DNA of 12,582 nucleotides from Methylomarinum sp. (lineage in GTDB: Bacteria; Pseudomonadota; Gammaproteobacteria; Methylococcales; Methylomonadaceae): NCBI GenBank assembly GCA_013139755.1, contig WTAG01000339.1:1-12582 (forward strand), written 5' to 3'. Both the position numbers and the translations under genes were made by a program. Shown piece after piece: positions 1-5,946 of this stretch. The notes beneath the pieces were generated by a model. That model did no database searches, was not told where the DNA came from, and saw only the letters and a program-made list of their open reading frames with translations. How positions within the stretch are numbered: position 1 is the stretch's first letter; each line of letters begins with the position of its first letter.

Positions 1-327
1 AATGAAAGAATGGAATATGCTGAAGACCACTATTATAGGGGGGGAGGGTATTATCGTGGTGGTTATTATTATGGTAATAGCGCAGCAGTAGCAGGTGCGG
101 CAGTCGTTGGAGCAGCAGTTGGTTATACCGCTGGTGTGGCTTCATCTACAACCATGGTAGTTACTGCACCTACGGTTGTTATAGGATCAACAGTTACCGT
201 ATTACCCTCTGGTTATACATCGTTTGCTGTAAATGGCGTAGCCCATTATACAATGGGGGGAGTATATTACAGACCCTATTATCGTAATGGTGCGACAGTA
301 TTTGTTGTAGTTAATAACCCTTATTAA
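1..327 (+). CDS. Gly/Tyr-rich envelope protein, C-terminal part (gene open at left edge)
   Basis: The frame is already open at base 1 (N-E-R precede the first Met at base 10) and stops at 327, so the gene probably starts outside the window and its export signal is not visible. What can be read is a Tyr/Gly-rich stretch with YYRGG repeats (about residues 8-22 counted from the Met), then an Ala/Gly/Val-rich small-residue segment (about 24-46) like a glycine zipper, and a C-terminal part with the pattern LPSGY...VNGVAHYTMGGVYYRPYY...FVVV. That last pattern resembles small exported proteins of the DUF6515 type, which have no known enzymatic role. Family assignment is by pattern recognition only. 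The function is unknown; an exported or envelope-associated structural protein is the most that can be inferred. Confidence 0.6.
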   Translation, partial: NERMEYAEDHYYRGGGYYRGGYYYGNSAAVAGAAVVGAAVGYTAGVASSTTMVVTAPTVVIGSTVTVLPSGYTSFAVNGVAHYTMGGVYYRPYYRNGATVFVVVNNPY

Positions 328-417
328 CTTGAATGATTAAGGTATATTGACTTTAATTTATAGATAACTCATTTTATAGTGTCATAATTAACATGAAATT
401 AATTTTCATCCTTAAAG

Positions 418-450
418 CCTGGATACCGTCAATCCATGCAAGAATGACGA
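418..450. repeat. decayed REP-like hairpin unit
   Basis: The segment has the layout CTGGAT-ACC-GTC-AATCCATG-CAAGAATGACG. This resembles the common palindromic repeat whose intact form pairs GGATTCC with GGAATGACG, but here the arms have several mismatches. It shares the GAATGACG end with the better preserved hairpin at 1476-1503. Read as a degenerate dispersed repeat; no function assigned. Confidence 0.35.
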
Positions 451-480
451 GATAAATTCATGTGAACTTTTTATTCGCTT

Positions 481-510
481 AACCAGACAAATTAAATTAA
501 GCTGGTTTTT
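481..510 (+). terminator. weak hairpin with T-run upstream of the carbonic anhydrase
   Basis: AACCAG (481-486) pairs with CTGGTT (502-507) across a 15-nt AT-rich spacer and is followed by T residues to 510. It could end the transcript of the Gly/Tyr-rich gene, but the stem is only 6 bp and the loop is long. It lies 22 bp before the carbonic anhydrase start, so a role in that gene's leader is equally possible. Confidence 0.3.
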
Positions 511-532
511 ACAAACATACGACAAAAACGTT

Positions 533-1312
533 ATGCCTAAAAACAACTCAGTATGCCTGTTTATTTGCCTGTCTTTATTACTATCAGCTTGTGCCAAGCA
601 TGATCAGATAGTAAATAATTTTGCTCACAAACCAGATTCAATAGATAAGCAAAGTAAACTTTATATCTTACCCGGTTTGGATCATGGTTTATTACAATCG
701 CCGATTAACATTTATTCTTTCAAAGAAAAAACATCAAACAAACACAAAGTAACCTTCCATTTTCAGGATAAGATAAAAGCCATTGAAAACCTGGGCCATA
801 CTGTACAACTGGATTTTGAAGAAGGTAGCACTATCTCTCATAAAGGACTGACTTATGTCTTTAAACAAATGCATTTTCATACTCCTTCTGAACATCTTAT
901 CGATGGCATGACCTTCCCGATGGAAATGCATATTGTCACCAGCATTCCTGCCAAAGATAAAAATGATACTCCCCGTTACCTGGTGATTGGCATATTATTC
1001 AAAATGGGTCAGGCCAATAAGTTTATTGATGATTTTGTAAGCCTGATACCAAAAACTGAACATGCCATAGCCCCTTTAAAAGCAGGTACGGTAAAACTGC
1101 ATGACCTTTTTTCCAATAATGCACAACGCAATGTGGAAAACTTTTATCATTACCGCGGATCGTTAACAACACCGCCGCACACAGAATCTGTCGAGTGGTT
1201 TGTGTTTAAGCATATTATGGAAGCTTCTCCTGAACAGATAAAAACCATTAATGCCATTGAAGGCGATAATGCAAGACACATCCAGGGAACTTTTGGCCGT
1301 AGTATCGATTAA
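533..1312 (+). CDS. alpha-class carbonic anhydrase, lipoprotein
   Basis: Zinc enzyme interconverting CO2 and bicarbonate, here predicted to sit in the envelope. The 259-aa length fits the alpha class. Residues 1-20 form a lipoprotein signal ending in the lipobox LLSAC (Cys20). The next residue is Ala rather than Asp, so outer-membrane sorting is expected. The catalytic set is complete: QSPINI (55-60), proton-shuttle His89 in GHTVQL, zinc ligands His114 and His116 in MHFHTPSEH, Glu120-His121, Glu131 and the third ligand His133 in EMHIV, and Thr212/Thr213 in SLTTPP before the Trp222 region. The start is chosen because it gives the complete signal peptide; no strong ribosome-binding site is seen before it. 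It stands alone between the Gly/Tyr-rich gene and a repeat-rich gap, and converges on the leftward operon. Most bacterial alpha enzymes are soluble periplasmic proteins, so lipid anchoring is a departure from the usual form. Confidence 0.93.
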   Translation: MPKNNSVCLFICLSLLLSACAKHDQIVNNFAHKPDSIDKQSKLYILPGLDHGLLQSPINIYSFKEKTSNKHKVTFHFQDKIKAIENLGHTVQLDFEEGSTISHKGLTYVFKQMHFHTPSEHLIDGMTFPMEMHIVTSIPAKDKNDTPRYLVIGILFKMGQANKFIDDFVSLIPKTEHAIAPLKAGTVKLHDLFSNNAQRNVENFYHYRGSLTTPPHTESVEWFVFKHIMEASPEQIKTINAIEGDNARHIQGTFGRSID

Positions 1313-1318
1313 GAGTGA

Positions 1319-1343
1319 AGCTGTTTGATTGGTATAAACAGTT
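1319..1343 (+). terminator. possible weak terminator after the carbonic anhydrase
   Basis: CTGTTT (1321-1326) pairs with AAACAG (1336-1341) around a 9-nt loop, extendable by a wobble and an A-T pair, starting 8 bp after the stop codon. There is no clear T-run after it, so it is only a candidate. Confidence 0.25.
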
Positions 1344-1426
1344 CATAGAATGTACCGTAATAAGGTTGGCTTTACTTAAATATTCATGAACACCTGTTAT
1401 TCAGAGAACATCAACCACTCATTTCC

Positions 1427-1503
1427 CGTTCATTCCTGCATGCTCTTAGCAGGAATCTAAATCCATTACTTATAGATTCCCGATAAAAGACTTCGGGAAT
1501 GAC
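1427..1503. repeat. paired REP hairpins (BIME-like unit)
   Basis: Two hairpins with the same geometry lie in inverted orientation. The first is ATTCCTGC (1432-1439) pairing with GCAGGAAT (1449-1456). The second is ATTCCCGA (1476-1483) pairing with TCGGGAAT (1493-1500). Each has an 8-bp perfect stem and a 9-nt loop. The outer ends, CGTTCATTCC and GGGAATGACG, also mirror one another. This is the layout of two REP sequences facing each other, normally non-autonomous repeats mobilised in trans by a RAYT-type Y1 transposase. No such gene is in the window. Confidence 0.7.
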
Positions 1504-1563
1504 GTGTGAAATAGAAAAATACAGGCACTTTGGTTGTTATTACGAAACGGCAGCAGCCCCTAG
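1446..1563. repeat. 118-bp dispersed repeat, copy 1
   Basis: Aligns without gaps to 7460-7577 at a constant offset of 6014. Only two differences are seen, in CAGGCACT versus CAGCCACT and in GGCAGCAG versus GGCAACAG. The repeat begins inside the first REP hairpin, contains the second hairpin (1476-1500) and continues about 60 bp beyond it to CCCCTAG. The unit is therefore larger than a simple REP. No open reading frame of note lies in it. Confidence 0.9.
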
Positions 1564-1601
1564 TGCTTTAGTGGCCAATATGTGGGTGTTATATTGCATC
1601 A

Positions 1602-1920
1602 TAGCTAAAGGCTATGTCACCGTTAAGTGTTGAAAAATTGATTTAGTAAGCTAAAAAGGATTATCAGTTTCCCATTGTTATCTAGCAGGTAAAAGTTGAA
1701 GTCGCTCTAAAAGCCCTCTCCTGCTGGAGAGGGAGGGGTGAGGAGAAATCAAATAATTTCTTTTTTCAATATTCTCTTATAAATCAAGAGATAAAAAAGA
1801 AATATTGAATTACATGCTGTTTATTTTCTCCTCACCCAAGCCCTCTCCAGCAGGAGAGGGCTTAAGAGCTAACTAAATCTATTAAAAATCCACACTTAAC
1901 GGTGACATAGTCTAGCTAAA
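1602..1920. mobile_element. MITE-like palindromic element with 8-bp target-site duplication
   Basis: The element spans 1610-1912 (303 bp). Its ends are inverted repeats of 21 bp with one mismatch; the core CTATGTCACCGTTAAGTGT is at 1612-1630 and its exact complement at 1892-1910. Directly outside, TAGCTAAA occurs at 1602-1609 and again at 1913-1920 in direct orientation, as expected of a target-site duplication. Inward similarity continues through GATTTAGT/ACTAAAT to an inner palindrome (1711-1863), so most of the unit can fold into one long hairpin. The left arm carries about 50 extra bases (near 1653-1705) that the right arm lacks. It encodes no transposase and must have moved in trans, if it moves. 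It lies between two convergent genes and may block read-through from both. Confidence 0.75.
1711..1863. repeat. inner nested palindrome of the MITE-like element
   Basis: The left arm 1711-1748 and right arm 1824-1863 are near-perfect reverse complements. Each arm is itself a small hairpin: CCCTCTCC with GGAGAGGG around a 4-nt loop (1714-1733 and 1841-1860). The 75-bp centre holds further pairing: TTCAATATT against AATATTGAA, and CTCTT against AAGAG. It may be part of the surrounding element, or a separate CCCTCTCC-type repeat inserted in it. Confidence 0.75.
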
Positions 1921-1943
1921 AGCTGAACACTCTTGGTGTTTGA

Positions 1944-2831
1944 CTAACCCAGTTGAAAAAAATCGACAAGCAGTTTAGCCCAATGTACCTGGTAATAGAA
2001 AAGGATTAAAAAGAAAGTAATAAAATAAGCAATATGTATTCGTAGTTTTGATTCGCATTGTGCTAGAGCCATTGAAATCAGTAACCAGCCAAAACCGGGA
2101 ACTGGTGCAACTGCGTAGGTTGTGAGACAAAAAACCAGCAAAGCATAATCACGGGTTTTATAGAGCAGGCTGTTGATTGGTGACAGAAAGCAGCAGGCAA
2201 CGATAATCTGATCTAATACATTCCACCATGTTGCAATAACAACCAATACGTGAAATTCGGCCGAGATTGGAACAACTTCACCATGAGAAAGAGCAGGTGA
2301 AAATTGATAGGCATCCAATAACTTTCTGGCATCATCAATCTGTTGATAGCTGATATTTCCAAATAATATTGCAAAGTCTTCAAACCGGTCATCCGTTAAA
2401 AATAAATAACGAAAAAAAGTGCCATTCAGATAATTCGCAGCACTAAGCTTCTGAAAGCTCGCCAGTAAAAAAACCAGCCCAATTAAAATGCGCGCATTGT
2501 TGGCTAAGATCCTAGGTGAAGATTCACGATAAACATATAAAAAAACTGTCAGACACCATAAAGCTAGCAGATAAGCATGATTGTCAGCCATGGGCCATTG
2601 ATCAATCACTCTGAAGCCAGTCAGAAAAAATAAACTTAGCCATAATAATGATTGCTTGCGTAATTGGCTTGATAATAGACCGACTGCGGCTAAACTCAGT
2701 ATGAAAGGGCGAGTATATGGGTTTCCAACTTGAGTAAATAACAAGGTCAGTAATGTTAACTGTGTACTAATATCAGCCGTATTTTTTTGGCTTAACTGTG
2801 TTAACGCTGTGATAAGTGGTGTTTTTTTCAA
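1944..2831 (-). CDS. HTTM-like multi-span membrane protein
   Basis: A 295-aa integral inner-membrane protein with about eight hydrophobic spans, near residues 21-35, 38-56, 60-74, 84-101, 111-128, 190-215, 229-258 and 265-281. The stretch LASFQKLSAANYLNGTFF (123-140) at the end of a span resembles the KL...YLNG signature of HTTM proteins, the membrane part shared with vitamin K-dependent gamma-carboxylase, and also of DoxX-like proteins. A loop of about 60 residues (130-190) lies between the spans. The start is TTG at 2829-2831, in a TTGA overlap with the stop of the preceding gene, so translation is probably coupled; no in-frame ATG lies nearby. No catalytic residues can be claimed. The function is unknown; it probably acts with its overlapping partner. 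Confidence 0.6.
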   Translation of the reverse strand: MKKTPLITALTQLSQKNTADISTQLTLLTLLFTQVGNPYTRPFILSLAAVGLLSSQLRKQSLLWLSLFFLTGFRVIDQWPMADNHAYLLALWCLTVFLYVYRESSPRILANNARILIGLVFLLASFQKLSAANYLNGTFFRYLFLTDDRFEDFAILFGNISYQQIDDARKLLDAYQFSPALSHGEVVPISAEFHVLVVIATWWNVLDQIIVACCFLSPINSLLYKTRDYALLVFCLTTYAVAPVPGFGWLLISMALAQCESKLRIHIAYFITFFLILFYYQVHWAKLLVDFFQLG

Positions 2832-3262
2832 TGAGTCGTCTTGTAATCTATCGTGTTCAATTTTTGGTAACTGGGTTTTAGTGTTTCTGGGTCATAATGT
2901 GAGACCCATATTTCAACTCGAATAGTAGGAAAAGTATGCTGGTTAAAAGCTAAATAGTTTTCTACTTCGATGGCTAATTTTTGGATGTTTTTGTTATCAG
3001 GTAAACTGCGAACCTGTTTGCTAAGTTGTGATAGCTGCTCAGGAATTTCAATTTGTTCCTGAATGATATTGTTTTTGAGCGCAAAAATCTTTATAAACCG
3101 CGATGGACCATAATCTGTGGTTGAAAACATGCCATATCCACCACCTAGCCAGGGACTAAGGTGATGATTTTTAACCAGATAAAAATGATAACCTGCTATT
3201 AAAATAAAAAACAGGATAGGAAGATAAGAAAATAGTTCTTTGATTGTAATGTAAATCTTCAT
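2828..3262 (-). CDS. small single-span membrane protein, partner of the HTTM-like protein
   Basis: 144 aa. Residues about 9-29 form one hydrophobic span, without a lipobox or clear cleavage site, so it is probably a membrane anchor with the rest in the periplasm. Just after the span comes a distinctive motif, SPWLGGGYGMFSTTD (36-50), followed by a mixed alpha/beta-looking domain with VRSLPDN, IRVEIWVSHYDPETL and an acidic/Lys-rich end. I do not recognise an established family. Its stop overlaps the start of the HTTM-like gene by 4 bp, the usual sign that the two products are made together and may form a complex. A 13-bp hairpin (3276-3310) precedes it, and no good ribosome-binding sequence is visible between hairpin and ATG. 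Confidence 0.65.
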   Translation of the reverse strand: MKIYITIKELFSYLPILFFILIAGYHFYLVKNHHLSPWLGGGYGMFSTTDYGPSRFIKIFALKNNIIQEQIEIPEQLSQLSKQVRSLPDNKNIQKLAIEVENYLAFNQHTFPTIRVEIWVSHYDPETLKPSYQKLNTIDYKTTH

Positions 3263-3275
3263 TTGACTTTTTAGT

Positions 3276-3310
3276 CAGGTCAGAAATAGCAAACACTTAT
3301 TTCTGACCTG
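3276..3310 (-). promoter_or_regulatory. perfect 13-bp hairpin in the operon leader of the small membrane gene
   Basis: CAGGTCAGAAATA (3276-3288) is exactly complementary to TATTTCTGACCTG (3298-3310) around a 9-nt loop. It fills the 67-bp gap between the lipoprotein stop (3330) and the next start (3262). On the transcript it ends 13 nt before the ATG and has no T-run after it. It is therefore better read as an RNA-processing, stability or translation-control structure than as an intrinsic terminator. Confidence 0.6.
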
Positions 3311-3329
3311 GATAGTAACAGACCAATTA

Positions 3330-4625
3330 TTAAAACATACGTTCAGAGATTGACCAGCCCAACTCTTTGAGTTTTTGTTTGGCCATAGGACTGGCCGTAC
3401 CGGCTAAAACCATTTGTTTCTTATTTATTCCCAGTTTAGAAGAAGCTTGGTGACTAAGGAATGTAGCAACTTTTGCCACATCAGCAGTCCACAGTAGATG
3501 GTCTAATGGTAAGCATAGAACAAGGTTGTTTTTAGTTGTAAGACCCGCAACGAATGTACCTAAGCCGATAAAGCGCGAGACAGGTGAAAAGACACGGTTA
3601 AAGTTACTATACATTTCTGCCTGACGCTGACGAAAAAAAGCAACATCAGGCTCATTGGTACTGGTCGCAAATTTAATGAAAGCGCTTCGATCGGCTGTAT
3701 TTTTCATAGCGTCTAAAGAACTTACAATAACGGTTTGTTCTCGAGGGGTGAACATACCATTTTCTATGAATAAGTCTATAGTTCCTTCGCTGATCGACAT
3801 ATTCAGCAATTTTTTGCGGTTCATGATACGCAAATCGGCTGGTGCAGTATCACGAAACACTTTATTTAATAAATTGGTGGTGCCTGTAGCTGTTGTAATT
3901 GGGCCTGTAACGCCTGCAACGACTAATGACATAGCCAAATTACCGCTATAACCAGACCAGGTTAAGTTATCAAGTGAGTCTTGCAATAATGGATTTCGAG
4001 AATATACATCGACATTCATATCATAGGCATAATCTCGTTTGGTTTTGGCAAACCCAATGACGCTTTTTAATCGGTTGTCTTCAGCATCACTACGGGACTG
4101 TTCAATAACATTTTCTCCTGCCCTTTTAAATATCTTGCCAACCCCACTAACAGCGTTAGTGACAGTATCAACAGGGCTAGTGACAAGGGTATATGCGCCT
4201 ACGACGACATCTTTCCCTTTTTCATAAACACCACCGCCAAATTCTTTTAATTTACTTTTTTCTTCAATTTTAGCTATGGCATTTATTTCCTGGACTCGTT
4301 TATAGGCCATGGCGGTTGAAACGGCTCTGATTTTTCCATAAGGCGAGTGAATCGTATAAAGAAACAAATAACCATCATTGAGTACATTTCTATCAATAGA
4401 GTGATTGCGGCCAAAAATCATACTCTGTGGTAATAAGTCGGATACTTTATAATGTTGTGGGCCTTCAAAGGGGCCTGTAGGGTATGGGATAGTGGTTAAT
4501 TGTTTAGCGGGGTTTAAATGATCGTTACCAGAGTTTTTTGCCGATTTGCTGGCTTTTGTCGCGCAAGATGCGAGTATCAATGACAGACAAATTAGGGTGA
4601 TAATTTTAGTGTATCGTGTATTCAT
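3330..4625 (-). CDS. outer-membrane lipoprotein of unrecognised family
   Basis: 431 aa. Residues 1-20 are a lipoprotein signal with lipobox ILASC (Cys21) followed by Ala, which predicts outer-membrane sorting. Visible parts are a Ser/Lys/Asn-rich linker (23-45), a first domain with LNDGYLFLYTIHSPYGKIRA (82-101), a Gly/Val/Ala-rich stretch (129-165), then DVYSRNPLLQDSLDN (206-220), a Gly/Thr-rich hydrophobic segment (223-250), and a C-terminal part with MAKQKLKELGWSISE (414-428). The YSxNPLLQ pattern looks like something conserved, but I cannot attach a named family or activity. ATG at 4623-4625 follows a GGA-containing Shine-Dalgarno and lies only 4 bp from the stop of the hydrolase lipoprotein, so the two are certainly co-transcribed and likely to act together. 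Confidence 0.75.
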   Translation of the reverse strand: MNTRYTKIITLICLSLILASCATKASKSAKNSGNDHLNPAKQLTTIPYPTGPFEGPQHYKVSDLLPQSMIFGRNHSIDRNVLNDGYLFLYTIHSPYGKIRAVSTAMAYKRVQEINAIAKIEEKSKLKEFGGGVYEKGKDVVVGAYTLVTSPVDTVTNAVSGVGKIFKRAGENVIEQSRSDAEDNRLKSVIGFAKTKRDYAYDMNVDVYSRNPLLQDSLDNLTWSGYSGNLAMSLVVAGVTGPITTATGTTNLLNKVFRDTAPADLRIMNRKKLLNMSISEGTIDLFIENGMFTPREQTVIVSSLDAMKNTADRSAFIKFATSTNEPDVAFFRQRQAEMYSNFNRVFSPVSRFIGLGTFVAGLTTKNNLVLCLPLDHLLWTADVAKVATFLSHQASSKLGINKKQMVLAGTASPMAKQKLKELGWSISERMF

Positions 4626-4629
4626 AATT

Positions 4630-5886
4630 TTAGTCCGTAGTTACAAGCGATTGACAGCGTTCATTAACGATAGCTGAAGTATTCTTATTGCCTACGCCAT
4701 TAGCTAACAGAGCAATAATACGGTCATCAGTGTCATAGCCAATGTGAGCTTCAAGTGGGTTAGCCATATCAACACCAAATGCCTTGATAATTTTGGCTAC
4801 ATTAATATTGATGTTGGTGATATCAACACAGAGTCTTGAATCTAGATAACGGTCAATAAATCCATAGGGTATAGCATAACTGAGTATATCGTTAGGATCA
4901 CTGAATGCGATGATAGAGGTTTGGCTGAGTATACGTGAATTGTAATTCTCTCCCTCTTTATGACAATAAGCGTCCCATTGACCAGTGACTGCCGGTAATT
5001 TACGGCCTAGCTGTAACATGGGTAATTGATTGGATAGCATATAAATAGGAATTTTCTTTTGTTGAAATGTTTGAACCAATTCTTCAGGGCGATCCATACC
5101 TCTTATTTTGCCAGTTGTATTGCCAAATAATGCGGCAATACGTTGTAAACCGTCAATGGTTATTCTGCTACCGAGACTATGAGAAATTAAAGCATAATGA
5201 TCACTTTTCATGTTATTAACAGATTTTTCATTCGGAATACATGCTTGATTTGATGTGGCTGGTAAATCTCCCCATTGAGCAGAAATCAGCCAGCAAAAAG
5301 ATTGTGCAAAAGAAATGAGTATATCTTCTCGACTTTCTCCCAGGTAAATCATTGGGTCAGGGCTGGTATCATTAGAAAACTTCTTTAAAATGTCATTTAC
5401 GGCAGTCCTGCGAAAAGAATATTCTCCTGAATTATCGTAGGATAGCATCTCCTTTTGAGCCGCAGTAATTTCTGACCAGGTTAATTCGTAAAATAAAAGC
5501 TCATGACTTTTATCTTTATTGGTTAAATGGCTAATTCTAAGATTACCCAGTTCTTTGGTGTTATCAAGCGGGTCAGTCAGGGCAATGTTTTTGGTAACTT
5601 TACCGATATACTTCAGCTTCATTTCATTAGATAGCTTTTCCATAAGCTGAGTTGAATAACCGGGTATGTGGTTGCCTACGCCATGTACCATTAACACTTT
5701 TGCTGTACCAGTAGAATCTTTTACCTGTGGAGCTAAACCTTGAAATGGTTCGCCTCTAATTTGGCAGATACGGGTATCTTCTGCCTCTGTTTTATCTAAA
5801 ACAGCTTCAACCATACCTCTGCCAATACTGCTGCAGCCATTGAGTAGAATTATGCTTGTTATGATAATACTATGTGATAATTTCAA
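4630..5886 (-). CDS. alpha/beta-hydrolase (lipase/esterase-like) lipoprotein
   Basis: 418 aa, predicted outer-membrane lipoprotein: signal MKLSHSIIITSIILLNGC with Cys18 and +2 Ser. The hydrolase fold is shown by VLMVHGVGNH (64-73), where the HG supplies the oxyanion region; the nucleophile elbow ISHSLGS (234-240) with Ser237; an acid in FSDPNDILSY (328-337), probably Asp333; and His381 in AHIGY followed by IIALLANG. The elbow is SHSLG rather than GxSxG, as in some lipase-like hydrolases. The large insert between strand one and the elbow (about 75-225) suggests a specific lid or binding domain. Substrate unknown: a lipid, peptidoglycan-linked or small ester is possible. The start is TTG at 5884-5886 with a clear GGAG 6 nt upstream. 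It lies 60 bp after the TolC-like gene. Confidence 0.8.
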   Translation of the reverse strand: MKLSHSIIITSIILLNGCSSIGRGMVEAVLDKTEAEDTRICQIRGEPFQGLAPQVKDSTGTAKVLMVHGVGNHIPGYSTQLMEKLSNEMKLKYIGKVTKNIALTDPLDNTKELGNLRISHLTNKDKSHELLFYELTWSEITAAQKEMLSYDNSGEYSFRRTAVNDILKKFSNDTSPDPMIYLGESREDILISFAQSFCWLISAQWGDLPATSNQACIPNEKSVNNMKSDHYALISHSLGSRITIDGLQRIAALFGNTTGKIRGMDRPEELVQTFQQKKIPIYMLSNQLPMLQLGRKLPAVTGQWDAYCHKEGENYNSRILSQTSIIAFSDPNDILSYAIPYGFIDRYLDSRLCVDITNININVAKIIKAFGVDMANPLEAHIGYDTDDRIIALLANGVGNKNTSAIVNERCQSLVTTD

Positions 5887-5946
5887 AATGATCTCCAGGG
5901 CTAAATAGATAAAACTAAATTATTGTGCTGTTAACGCATACTACAT

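Noticed and set aside
1432..1863. Series of short repeats considered as a CRISPR array
   Set aside because: The repeats are inverted palindromes of different sequence, not regularly spaced direct repeats with unique spacers.
3276..3310. Hairpin considered as an intrinsic terminator
   Set aside because: No T-run follows the stem on either strand, and the genes on both sides point the same way with close spacing.
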